Below, in pieces: positions 21,105-32,559 of a DNA stretch of 64,000 nucleotides; positions within the stretch are counted from its first letter, which is position 1; each line of letters starts with the position of its first letter. The notes under the pieces were generated by a model. It did no database searches. It had not been told where the DNA came from and was given only the letters and a program-made list of their open reading frames with translations. Made by a program: the position numbers and the translations under genes. The DNA lies in contig JANBPK010000919.1 in the NCBI GenBank assembly GCA_027579435.1, forward strand, positions 1 through 64,000. Direction: 5' to 3'. This DNA is from Candolleomyces eurysporus (taxonomy: Eukaryota > Basidiomycota > Agaricomycetes > Agaricales > Psathyrellaceae).

Positions 21105-22369
21105 CGTTTACCGGGCGACACCCGACTGAGTATGCATGTGCACCGTGACGAGTCAGTAGTACTAGTCACCCTCGAATACCGAGGCTCAGCACTAGCGCGA
21201 GGGCGCCAACTTCCTCGATTTCGTCAGGGAATCAACTGGCTTCCAGCGAGAATACACGGAAAGCAGAGCGAGATAGAGAGATGCTGTGCCCTTCACTTGG
21301 TTTTTGTCTGTTGTATCATTTTCGACCTGCATGATTCTGAGCATGCGATGAATGTAGTTGCTTTGCTGTATATAACTTGCCCCTTTTCATTTTGAAGCTC
21401 TTTGGGGGTGTCCCCGAATGAATGGTATCATATCATGCCGGTTGGTCATTGAAGTGCGTATCTGAGTACACGAGTAGGCATGCAAAAACAGAGGGGAAAG
21501 GAAATAATGAAGCGAAATAATGGTTGTTGCAACATGTGCCAGTGCGATATCGACCCAGATTGAAGGGGTGCATTGGAGGCCAAGAATGTCTGTTGTGGGG
21601 TGTTTGTCTGTGCCTGACCTGGCCTGCAGTTGCGCACTGTTGAGTTTGTCGCCCTTGCCTCTAGATCTTTAAATTTGTTCGTGGCTGATGCAGACCGCGC
21701 TCGACGTCACCGACCATCATGGCGACAACTTGAACGGCGACAATGTTTGCTGACATTGCTTCTACCAACAAGGCTAACAGGCCATGGTGATATGGTCGAC
21801 AAATCAGACGTCCTGCCCAAGGATCAAGATTGCCTCCCCCGCCTCGGTGGTCGTCCCGGCGCCTGCCAATAGATACGGAGGGCTCTGACACTGAGGACCC
21901 TCTAGGCCTGTCAGCTATAGATTTTTCTGCTGCACTTATTTTGGTGCACGACGACCTTCGGAAGTCCCAATATTTTGGCTGCTCAGACAAGAACGATGAG
22001 GATGAGGATATTGTCATTCCAATATTCGAGATATGGTGGACATCCTGCCTCCACCGCCATGCACCGTCTTCCTCTATCAACTCACCCCATTTCTCAGTCT
22101 CATTGCATTCTTGCTCAGGCACTGCTTATCAACCAAGGAGCTGAAACCCCCAGGCCAGCCGCTGGAAAGATTCGGAGGATGAAAAATTCATTCTGCCGCA
22201 GACCGCCTCCCTCTCGCTCACCGACTAGGCTTCGTGCTCACCTGATCAATTTCCATCTCGGACCAAGAGTCGCATCCAATATCCACAAACAGGTCACAAG
22301 CGTGTATGTCCCAAATACAATACAACCAATTCTACGCGTGCTAAACATGAGGTGATTATCATACAGATC
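21105..22369 (+). repeat. Spacer between GTPase copies 3 and 4, duplicated blocks
   Basis: 21160-21290 recurs at 24500-24660 (CTAGTCACCCTCGAATACCG..). 21295-21530 is PRP19 3' flank without its coding tail (starts GTTTTTGTCTGTTGTATC). 21490-22350 is the second copy of the 12530-13310 block, including the DTEDPL, LILVHDDLRKSQ and IPIFE stretch, here in a shorter open frame with diverged ends. No gene is supported. Confidence 0.65.
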
Positions 22370-22556
22370 TCCCTTCACCGTAAGGATATCTCTGAGCGAC
22401 AACAACCGTCACATAGTAGAGTTGAAACTACTCAATCACTTGCCTTGATTGCGCATCGAATATTATTTTCCGGTAGGTAGCGCGTTTCAAGAACAACCTG
22501 ACACCCATCTTCCTTCGGCTTAATCAGACCTCGAACAAGCTCACAGTTTCTCCACA
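22370..22556 (+). promoter_or_regulatory. Promoter module of GTPase copy 4
   Basis: Third occurrence of the ordered elements (CACCGTAAGGA, GACAACAACCGTCACAT, CTTGCCT, GGTAGGTAGCGCGTTTC, CACAGTTTCTCCACA) directly before the ATG. Confidence 0.55.
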
Positions 22557-24433
22557 ATGCCAGATACCGTCGAACCGGGCATTAACCTTACAGAGAAGAT
22601 GCTGGGACAGGATGTACTCATTGCGTCAGTCTCGCCATCTCTTATCGACTATCCGTGCGCTTGCTCACTCACCTGGTCGATGTTCCACTACCAGCGTAAT
22701 AGGCCTGACCGGGAGTGGAAAATCTACCGTAAGTCTCTTCACGTCTCGTTTCATCAGTAGCTCGTTGGACCACCTTCTACTCACTGCGCTTACCCTCGGT
22801 CGACAGTTCATCAACCTAGCCACACAATCACCCAACAAACTACAAGTCGGGCACTCGAGATCTCTGTGCACAGATACGGTTGAACGCGCAGACCCGTTCG
22901 ATTTGGACGGTCGTCGAGTCGTCTTGTTTGACACTCCAGGTTTCGACGATACGAACAGGACTGAAACTGAAATCCTCAGGACCATCGCCCTTGAGCTGGA
23001 GAAACAGTACGTGTTCATTTATGCCTGAACCTCAGAGTTGCCAGTTATTCATGAATCTCAACTCCCTTTTCCTTCAGATATCGTAAAGGCCAAACTCTCC
23101 ACGGAATCATCTACGTTCACCGAATCTCTGACTTCTATGTGAACGGCCTCGCCAAAACCAACCTTGGTATCTTTCGCAAACTCTGTGGAGACTCGTCCCT
23201 CCAAAATGTCGTGATAATGACCAACATGTGGTCCCGTCTCCACTCAGAGTCCGAAGGCCGTCGTCGAACCGCCGAGCTCGCCAGCATGGACGATTTCTTC
23301 AAACCTGCAATTGCTGACGGCGCTGTGATGATGCACCATATGCAGAGTACAGTCGAGAGTGCACGCACGGTAATTCGTCAGATCTTGAAAAACCATCCGA
23401 TCGGTTTGAGTACCTATGAAGAAATCGTGGACCAGCATAAGAATGCCAACGAAACAGGCATAGGAGTCGAGGAGAAGCTAGCGCAGCTCGAACTGAAGCA
23501 GTTTGAAGCGGCGGAACAGGCGAGGAAGGAGCTTCTCGAGCAAGCCGAGCGAATTCGTCAACTGCAGGAAACATTCGATGAGGAGAAACGCAACCAGGCG
23601 AGGCAGTACCAGTTGCTCCAAGAGCAATTTGCTGATGCCGAAAGGAAACGGGAGCAAGCTATTCGTGAGGTGGAAGAGAGAAGCCGGAGAGAGATCCAAG
23701 CGGCTGAAGCTAGGTGGCGCCAGGAGAAGACGGACCTGGAGGAGAGAATGAAGAACATGACGATAACTCCCAATNCCCCCCAATCTTAGCATTAGGGATG
23801 GTGTCATCGTCTCCGGCCGGTCTTATGCTATGTTCAACCAGAGATACGAATCCTACTACGCGACTCTTGACGATAACGAGGAACATGGTGAGTACTTACC
23901 GCTGAGATACTTTGTGCATAGTTCGACAAAAGAAAACCTCAGTTATCATGGAATCCCGGCTGGATCAAGGAGGGGCTCGTCAGCAGGTGAGTCATTGTCA
24001 ACGGAAGCTGCCGCTGGTCCACTTCTCGTCCGACTCTAACTCCCAACAGTGGAGATTCTACAGCGAAGGCAAGACCAAGCAGTGCATGTTATGGAGAATT
24101 CAATCAGTGAGCAGCGGCAAGTATTTGTGCTCCTTGGGCAAATGGGAGCTCAAGGCGTGCAAAACTACGCCTCCATCTTTATTCTGCACTCGTAGCAGCG
24201 GTCATGACTCCCAATTCCGGTGAGCTACTATAAGCACCAGATTCGGATATCTCCTCCAGCTTCTAACCGAATCGTATTGGTTCCATAGAATTTGTCGTCA
24301 CAATGAGTCTGAACCAGACACAGAAAGGGTCATTTCGGTCCAGAGGGGACAATGCAAGGCGGGGGATAAGATCGAAGTGTTCAAACAGTACGGCGAAAAC
24401 GATGAGGTTTGGACCATGGAGGGGTGCGACTGA
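22557..24433 (+). CDS. P-loop GTPase with coiled coil and C-terminal module, copy 4
   Basis: Intact apart from the N at 23775. With the N counted as a base, a TAG appears at once; without it, the frame continues as in copy 1 (NLSIRDGVIVSGRSYAMFN). Walker A is VIGLTGSGKST, G3 is DTPGFDD and the G4 site is MTNMW. The coiled coil is shortened in frame at two places (ELKQFEAAEQ; RWRQEKTDLEER). The C-terminal exons encode LWRIQSVSSGKYLCSLGKW and CKAGDKIEVFKQYGENDEVW, then EGCD and stop. Exon borders are the same as in copies 1 and 2. Confidence 0.83.
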
Positions 24434-25639
24434 TCATGACCTCACCATAAACGTTTACCGGAGAGCGACGCCTGACTGAATATGTATGTGTACCGTGACG
24501 AATGAGTAGTACTAGTCACCCTCGAATACCGAGGCTAAGCAGCGTGAGGGCGCCAGCTTCCTCGATTTCTCAGGGAATCAGCTGGCTTCCAGGGGAAACA
24601 GCAAGAATACGCGAAAGGAGAGTGAGATCGAGAGATACTACACACCTACCTTGGTTTTTGTCTGTTGTATCATTTTCGACCTGCATAATTCTGAGTCTGC
24701 AATATTGTTGCTTTGCTGCAGCTGTATGTAACTGCGCCCCAAACAACCCTACCCATCTCATAGCCCTGGAAGCCTCCACCTCCACGCCCGCTACTTGCGG
24801 ACATTGGCTACCATTTACTCCCCGAAAAATAGCGCCTGTCCCTACCACTTACGATATTGAAAAAATATACTGTACGGCAAGATTCATCCAGCTTCAACGA
24901 TCTCCAAAAGTCTTCAAGGTACCGGCCCCTGGAAGAGACAACGCTGCTGAAGATGCCCACATATACCGTAGCATTACAAGAACAATCGCTATCTGAGCTT
25001 CGTCAAATCTTTATCAAGCAACCCAATGATTAATGAACATATCCAGCGATCCGTGGAACGAATGGAAAGCCTATATATATGCAAGAGAACGTAACACTAA
25101 TGTTTAACATGTGTAAATTTTAGGTCGATGCAGAGAGTTGGTTGCAATAGCGTAACGATAGGATGGTCAAAGCGGATGTTGTGCGAGTGTTTTGACTGGG
25201 GCAATGCTGCGAAGTGAAAACGTGATATAAGCCTACTTAGACAGGTATTTTTGGCCTAGGTAAAGCGGGGTAGGGGGTCTTGCAAAGACCTGCTACTGAA
25301 GTAGAAGGCATTTAATTTTGAAGCCTTTTTGCGCGTCTCCGAATGAAGCTGGTATCGTATCGTGGTTGATCATTGAGATGCGTATCTGGGTACATGAGTG
25401 GGTATGCGAAAGAGTGAGAGAGAATAATGAAGCAAAATAATGGTTACAAACAACATCGTGCGCCGTCAGAAAGGGGTCATCGAAGATATATGCGTGGGGT
25501 CGTAAGCCTGGCTATCCAGGCGTGAAATGCTACTACACTACAGCTACTCCTACAAGTGTACACATCACACAGTGAGGCGATTAATCTACAACATAGAGGT
25601 ATCCATTAAAGGAGGAAAGAGAAGGAGAAGAGCCCTCGT
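24434..25639. repeat. Spacer between GTPase copy 4 and OPT, with array remnants
   Basis: 24500-24660 repeats 21160-21290. 24655-24722 is a short PRP19 3'-flank remnant (TTGTATCATTTTCGACCTGC). 25305-25500 is another remnant (TTTGAAGCC..CGTATCTGGGTACATGAGTGGGTATGCG..TATATGCGTGGGG) shared with 16150-16335. 24770-25300 is AT-richer unique sequence with no supported gene. 25500-25639 is the 3' flank of OPT. Confidence 0.6.
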
Positions 25640-28450
25640 TTAGATGGTCGTGCCTTCTGGTATAGGCCTTAATGGGGTGCCCAATGCATCAGCTGTGTTG
25701 AGCCAGACACTGTAGAAGAGATCGTCGTCAGTTCTCTGATATCAACCAGACAAATGAAAGAGAGACGTACGTGTTACCCCACCAATTAAGCTCGACACCA
25801 CCCTTCGGCAGGTACAATACAAGGAAGACGACGATGGCAGCAAGTGCGGAACCCGCGTCCAACGCAGCCGACAGAATATAGTTGTATCGCATCCACCATC
25901 GGAAGTGGAATCGTCGGATAAGATAGTTGAAGATGAAACCAGTGAGTGCCCACGAAATGTAGTTGATTCCGGATGCGGGTGGCATGGCTCCAAGACCGGC
26001 GAAGAAGACGGGGATATTGATGTATCTCCAGAAAGAGAGAGGATAGCGGCGAGCGAGGAAGTAGAAGGGGATGGGGAGGAGAATGCCGATGGGGAAGAAG
26101 AGGAGCAAGGGTGAGTAGCGCTGGCCAATGCTGAACAGGCGCTGAGGACTGATTCCACCCCAAATGACGGAGGCAGTGAACCAGGTCACCGATCCTGGGC
26201 AACGGAAACCTTGCTTCTGGCCGGGTGTGCAGATGTCGGGGATGTTGTCGATCATCCAGGTTTGAATGAAGGAGCAAAGGAGGGAGCTGATGAGCGTGGC
26301 GACGATCTGGAGAGAGAACATGACACGGGGTGGGATCTTCATGTAGTGACCGAGTTTAAGATCGCCGGCGAATCCGACTGCTTGGATGCCAGTGATGAAA
26401 GCGACGGCCTTGAAAATCATGTTCGCAATGGGGCGACCAGGAAGGATGTATCCAATGATAAGCTCGTGCATGACCTGCGTTGGGACCTGTTGATTCGTGA
26501 TAGCTTGAAGCATCGCCAAGGGAAGGGCGAGGATGCTGGCCAGGGCGAGTGCAAGGAAGAGACCCCAAATGGGCAGCTGGGATGGGAAGACCTCGATTGA
26601 AACAATCAAGAAGACGAGCGAAAGGACTCCAACGCAAAGGTACCACCAATGTGGGACTTCGGGATAATACTGCATCAAGCGGGAGTGAACATCGCGTTCG
26701 TCCTTCAAGGTATTGCGGAATCGGCGGACGATATCCTTTCGGAACCACACTAGAAAGAAGGGTTAGATGGATGAAAGTGTTATTAGTCGGACATACGCAC
26801 AGAAGGTGTGGACGAAGACAGCTGGGAACGCAGCGAAAGCGATACCATAGGCGAGAGCGAGGGTGACCGACATGTACAGAGGGGAGTAGGCGTCGAATTT
26901 AGCTTGATCGAAGACACCATCAGTGAGGATGGCGGTAGCGTCGTACATGTTGCCGGTATTGTCCCAGGCCAAGTAGGATGAGATCGGGAAATGAGAGGAC
27001 TGCCACACGTTGGTGACTACGCCAACCTATCAGTCAAATGCATTTTCGAGGGTTAGAAGCGACTTACAGTAAAGAATGGGGGCAACGATCCAGAACATCA
27101 ACACAAAGGCGGCGGCAGTGTTCATCTCAGACCACCACTATTAAACGAACTTATCGTCAGCGTGACGCCTAATTATGGAATGCAGAGGAAATAACGCACG
27201 GGAGTAACGAGAGGGCTTCCAATGAAGGCGATCATGTTCCAATCGAATGTCAACATGCTCATTCCCAAGCCGCTGTTGACACCAAAGAGAGCATTGACGG
27301 TCACATTCTCGGGAGCAATCCAGCACACCCAGCTGAAGAAGCTAATGCCGGTGAACAGGTAGCCTGGCACCCAGTACCAGACGAAACTTCCGATGAGGCA
27401 AATGAGGAAGAACCTCTCTCGCGTCATGTGGCCGCGGTCCTGCTGACCGTAGTTTTTGTGCAAAGTGTTGAAGAGAGCGGAGTTGACGAGAGCACCAGGC
27501 CAAATCATGCTCGACGGCCAAACGACGAACTTGCGAAGGAATCCACCAAGGCAGAATCCGAAAGTCTGGGAGCCGATGGAGAGGAGGACCTGGTAGGAGT
27601 CGGGAACTTCCATGTTGTAGAAAATCTTTTGGGAGAGCGTAACTTCGAGGGCATAAACACCAGCGACGACAACGTTGGACATGACGGTGATGCAGACGTG
27701 CTCCTTGATGGAGAATGGACCTGGGTTGAGGGACCACTTGTAACCGAAGAAGTTGAAGACGGTTCGAGGAAGAATCCTCTCGAGTGCTTTCCCGCAAGGC
27801 AAAGAGACCAACTGGACGACGATGCCAGTAATGTAGACGGAAGGATCTGAGGGGAGAGTCAATCCAACAGATTCAGTTCATCAAAAAGGCAGGCTTACAT
27901 CGCATGGCGAGGATCTGGTTCACGAAAGTAATCACGAAAATGAAGAAAATTCCCAAAAACCACCTGTTGATATCAAAGACGATGAGAAAGGCGGCGAAAT
28001 GAAAAGAGACGATTAGACGGACATTCGGAAGGTGTTCACAGGCATAAGGGGATCGTCCACGCTCGAAACTGCTGCTCGAACTTCAGGATACGGTGATTCA
28101 CTGTATCATATGAGTTTAGGCTGGGGACAGGATGGCTGAAGGACTCACTCGTCGAAATCAATCGCAGACTCGGCTCTCGAAGTCGAGTATCGGTCATACT
28201 GGGACTCGGTGTCGATGTCCGAATGTTCATAGCTCATCTGGACCTTCTTCTTCGAGTCCATCGAGAACGAGCGAACGGAAGAAGGACGGGTGGCCCTAAG
28301 ATCCAAGTTGGGATCGTTCAAGTGGTCCATGTAGTAGTCGACATCTTCGGGGACATCTGGCATCTGGCGGACAACCAAGGTGGGACGCTCCTCTTCGCCT
28401 TGGATGGCGGTGGTGAAGCCCTTTGGCTCTTCCTCAACTGGAGAGGACAT
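25640..28450 (-). CDS. Oligopeptide transporter, OPT family
   Basis: Plasma- or endomembrane proton-coupled oligopeptide (or metal-siderophore) transporter. The start is at 28448-28450 (MSSPVEEEPKGF). A hydrophilic cytosolic N-terminus (VDYYMDHLNDPNLDL) is followed by many membrane segments: FIFVITFVNQILAMR, GIVVQLVSLPCGKAL, then the OPT signature region NPGPFSIKEHVCITVMSNV, SQTFGFCLGG, WPGALVNSALFNTLH, and later PLAMLQAITNQQ, GYILPGRPIANMIFKA and PPASGINYISWALTGFIFNY. The gene ends after LRPIPEGTTI. Six or more short introns are needed. The N at 28488 is upstream of the start. A ~220-bp piece of this gene was copied to 16336. Confidence 0.95.
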
Positions 28451-30871
28451 GTTCGGGATGGCTTGGGGACGGGGGGATTGTAAGGAANGGGAGGGTGCGC
28501 CGCGTAGGGAAGGAAAGAGCGGGTAAGGAACCAGACGATTCGACCCGACCTTATAGCAGAATAGGGCCAGGGACACACATTTGCAGATCTCGCGCTTTCC
28601 ATTCTCGAGGCAGATTTTGATCGAACCTCAATTCCGGAAAACCACAAGACAATTAGACAATAGATTTTTGGTCCCGTCCCCGGTCCATGTCCGGTCAAGC
28701 CACACATGTTCGAGATTGTAATTCCAGCAATTTTGGGCTTTCCAAAGAGCAATTTGAGGCCAACCTGCGCTCAGAGGAGGACGCAAAACTCCTCTGTGGA
28801 CTGCAGTTAGATGGGAAGGCGGTGAGGAAATGACTGTGTGCATAGCCGAAAATGGTATAGAAGCGCAGGATGCCGGCACCTTTCTCAAGGTCTTATTGTC
28901 CTTATTGTTCTCCGACGGCGCTAACGGGCATCGCGAACACGCAACTTTCTATTATCGGAATCAAACTTGGTCACCTGTTCTCACTCCCGCCCCTCCTCCC
29001 AATTGTGAAAGTCTATAAGTTGACTTCGCTATATCAACAGACCTATTGTGAATCGTCTCATAGTCAACAACTCGGCTCTGCTGCTTCTCTACGACAATGA
29101 CTCGTCGTTTGGGCGCACCGATGCTTTTCCACACCTGTAGCAAATATACAATTAGTGTCTGCTGATGGGTAAAAAATCCTTTCACATTTCCATGAACAGG
29201 GCGCCACTGACTAACGCGGCAAAAATAATTCATGAAATGTCCACAGTTCCCGCCCATACATTCAGCTGTCTCGGCCACTGAATTGCATTCAGGAGTGTTC
29301 AGGTCGCCTCTGGTCGCCTCCCCACACTTCGCGAGTGTCCCGGTCGCATCTTTCAATGCTGTCATGATCCCCAGTGCTTGCAAGTCGGCGCTCATCATCA
29401 CCGAGCTAGGCACTCTGGACGTCTCCGAGGTCCGGGTCTCAGGGCTTGCTCAGGGCGTTACGTCGTCGCAACTCACCGGCCGGCCTTTCAAAATTCAATT
29501 ACGAATTCTTGGGGTTATACAATGGTATAGATAGTACCTGGTCTAAAAAATCTATCAATACTTTTCTGGCTTCCATACATATTTACCAGAACTGATTGTT
29601 CTTCGCGCCATGGGGCTGGGTGGAACCGCCCCTTCATGCCATCGACACAGACTTGGACCAGCCTTCAGATTCTGGAGTACAGGTATACACTGCGATCGAT
29701 CGACTCCAGCTTAGAACTTTCAAAATGCGAATGCAGATTCTCCGATTCGGGGGGCTGTCAATGAATTCGAAGTCTGGGTCGTGGCCCTACAGTGAACTGC
29801 CAGTGACATAAAGTACACGTACACAGGTGCACACTGACTTATTAATGTGATGCTACCCCGCGAGTCCCGGAACATATAGCAGAATTTGCTTTTCAGCTAC
29901 CGGAGCTCACCAAAAGGCTGTAGATCGCGGTGCAATGAGCGCAAACTCGTACCTCGCAAAAAGTTGCCGATTGCAGTTGATCAGCGTGAGGTCCGACTCC
30001 CGAGCGCCCGCAGAGAGACGCTCGAGCCACCTGACGTCATCGTGTCGTTGACCCGTCCACGGTCAAGGTCAATCAGAAGGCGCCGCTCTCGACGGACCGA
30101 AGGATTGTCGATTATGTACAAGCCGAGAGTATCAGTCCACTCCATCAATACTCTTTGGATGGCAAGAGTCCGAGTCATTTGTTGGTACCTCATTTTGTGA
30201 AATGTGGAGGCAACAGAACGTAAGACTCGCTGATAGTCCAATACCGTAGCTCGAGTAAAACCACCAAGGTCTAGACGTCGAAGGAAGCAGTGCGACGCTT
30301 AAACTCGTGAAGATGTTCTCACTTTTACTCATCCCCGGAACCTCATCCGAAGACACATGCACATGTGGGGCACCATTGTCCCAACGAATTGCAGGGACAA
30401 CTCCATGGTCGCATGGTTTTCTTGAGAGCGAGCTGTCTTTACTCCTCAATGCACGCGACAGCGATGGTAAAAAAATAAGTGTAACTGACTGTCGAGCAGA
30501 GTACCCGGGGCTCTTGGAAACTTCATGGGCACGCGGTAGGTTGGTGCCATTCACGGCGCGCGGACGCGCACCTACTTCACTTTCTTGGACTCTGAGTCCA
30601 GAGTCGACCATGTTGAGCATTCGTATGTATCTAGAACTGGTTGAGCCTCTATTTGATTTTGAATTTGGATTTCACCATCCCTATCTATTGCGACTTTGGC
30701 GCATGACGACGTCATCAAAATGGCGTATACTGCGGGTCGAATGGCGTCGAATGGCACTCACATTATCGCTCAATTGCTGTTAGTAACGTTTGGATTCGGG
30801 GTATTTAAGAATCCTACTAGATGTCCATTAGGCGACCGGACACTCACCCACCTTCTGCGCATTTGGAAACA
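28451..30871. other. Long intergenic region without a supported gene
   Basis: Promoters of OPT (left) and the dioxygenase (right). Open frames of up to ~160 codons on both strands (for example 28961-29413 minus, 30307-30783 plus) have no domain, signal peptide or consistent splice partners. I see no repeat shared with the rest of the window. A TATTTAA box sits at 30802-30808, 64 bp before the dioxygenase ATG. Confidence 0.5.
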
Positions 30872-32271
30872 ATGTCGACGACTGCTACTATCACCACTCC
30901 AGTTGCCGAACGTGAGCAACTCACCGTGCATGCTACGGCTGTGAGCGAAGAGAAGAAACCAGAGGAGGAATATCGTTACAAACACCTCCTCCCACACTTC
31001 TCAGAAGATCGTTACCCTCCTCTTGAACCCTTTGAACATGTCGACCCTGCTTTCCGAGCTTTGAAACTTGCCAATCCGCGTGCTTTCCTTGATAGCGCGG
31101 AGAGCGTTAGTGAAATAACGCCTCACTTGGGTACAGAAGTTCGGGGTATCAACCTCGCGAGGCTAGACAGCAGCGGTCGGGACCAGCTCGCGCTGGAGGT
31201 AAGCGTGATCAGCCTTTTCAGTGAATTACCAGAATACTCACTCGTATTCTTAGGTTGCTCGCCGGGGTCTGGTGGTCTTCCGAGACCAGCAGGAGTTCAT
31301 CGACAACGGACCAGATTTCTACCTGGAATGGGGCCGCCACTTTGGACGGTAAGCTGTTCCAAAGAATTCAGGAAGTACCTTGCTTAACCTTTCTTCGCAG
31401 CTTGCACATCCACCCTACTTCTGGTCACCCCAAAGGATATCCTCAGCTTCACCTAGTATATCGGTATGGGCATTCCATGAGATAATATGAATTCTTCTCG
31501 AGTTAACGACGACTCACCTCAGGGATGCATCTACATCTTTCAACTTCGAGCGAGACGATAGCATTACCACCATCTTGTGGCACTCGGACGTCTCCTACGA
31601 ACTCCAACCTCCAGGCTTGACAACTTTCTTCCTCCTAACCGCTCCTCCCAGCGGTGGAGACACCCTCTTCACTTCGCAAGTCGCCGCACTCAAGAAACTG
31701 TCGCCCCAGTTCGTCGCATTCCTCAAGACCCTCAAGGCAGTTCACTCGGGTGTTGAGCAGGCCAACTTTTCAAGAGCTGGGCGCCGCGGGGGAACGGTTC
31801 GACGAGAGCCAGTAGAGAATGTTCACCCTATAGTTAGGAAGCATCCCGTCACTGGCGAAGAAGCACTCTATGTCAACAGGCAGTTCACCCGTCGTATTGT
31901 CGGTCTGAAACGAGAGGAGTCTGGTGAGTACCCCGCCGCTTCGATTGATCAGGAGGAAACTCACGAGTTTGCATCCCCAAAGACGCGATCCTCAATTTGC
32001 TGTACGACCACATCGATAAGAGCGCTGATGTCCAGGCCCGAGCGAAATGGGAGCCTTACACCGTCGTGCTCTGGGATAACCGGATCACTGCACATGTACG
32101 TTTCATGTTTTCTCCCTTGCTTTGAGGAGACTGATCTTCTGTTTTGCCCAACTTTGCTAGTCTGCGAACGTGGACTTTAGGCACCTGCCCTATGCCCGAC
32201 ATGGTGCTCGCATTACGCCCCAGGCCGAGAGACCGATTCCTGCGCTCGAAGGCCTCGATCTCTCTGCATAG
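30872..32271 (+). CDS. Alpha-ketoglutarate-dependent TauD/TfdA dioxygenase
   Basis: Fe(II)/2-oxoglutarate oxygenase, of the kind that releases sulfite from taurine or related sulfonates. The start is ATG at 30872 (MSTTATITTPVAE). The family core reads HLGTEVRGINLARLD, GLVVFRDQQEF and LHIHPTSGHP. The first two iron ligands are in LWHSDVSYE (HxD), and the third ligand region is LWDNRITAHSANVDFRH, with the 2-oxoglutarate-binding Arg in YARHGARITP. Five short introns restore the frame; the one in RLHIHP and the one before AILNLLYDH are clear GT..AG. The length (~385 codons) is normal. The substrate cannot be told from sequence. Confidence 0.93.
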
Positions 32272-32559
32272 TCTAAAAAGAAGATCGAGAGTTGTCAGCT
32301 ATTTAGTTGAGAGTATGAAAAAACTTCTGTAATATAAGCAATCGAACTTCATTCTACATGCTTTAGCACCCTGAGCTCTATGAAGTTCGAGATCGTTGGG
32401 GTTGAAGGGAGAGCAGCGCCGGTGGCGTCCAGGTCGCGTTTGATGGTAACAGGAATAGAAACGACCGCCACGACACCCTTCGGAGTTAATTCATTTCTCT
32501 CTCTAATTGTCAACAAGTCTCAGAGCCCGCGAGCGGGACGGTGGGCACCGACGACCAGG

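Noticed and set aside
24502..24996. 164-codon plus-strand ORF after GTPase copy 4
   Set aside because: Covers PRP19-flank and array remnants and has no conserved domain.
9657..25639. Transposon origin of the repeated block
   Set aside because: No terminal inverted or long terminal repeats, transposase or reverse transcriptase; the copies carry pieces of the neighbouring single-copy genes, which fits segmental duplication.
30132..30783. Two overlapping antisense ORFs of about 160 codons before the dioxygenase
   Set aside because: Mutual shadows without domain or splice support.
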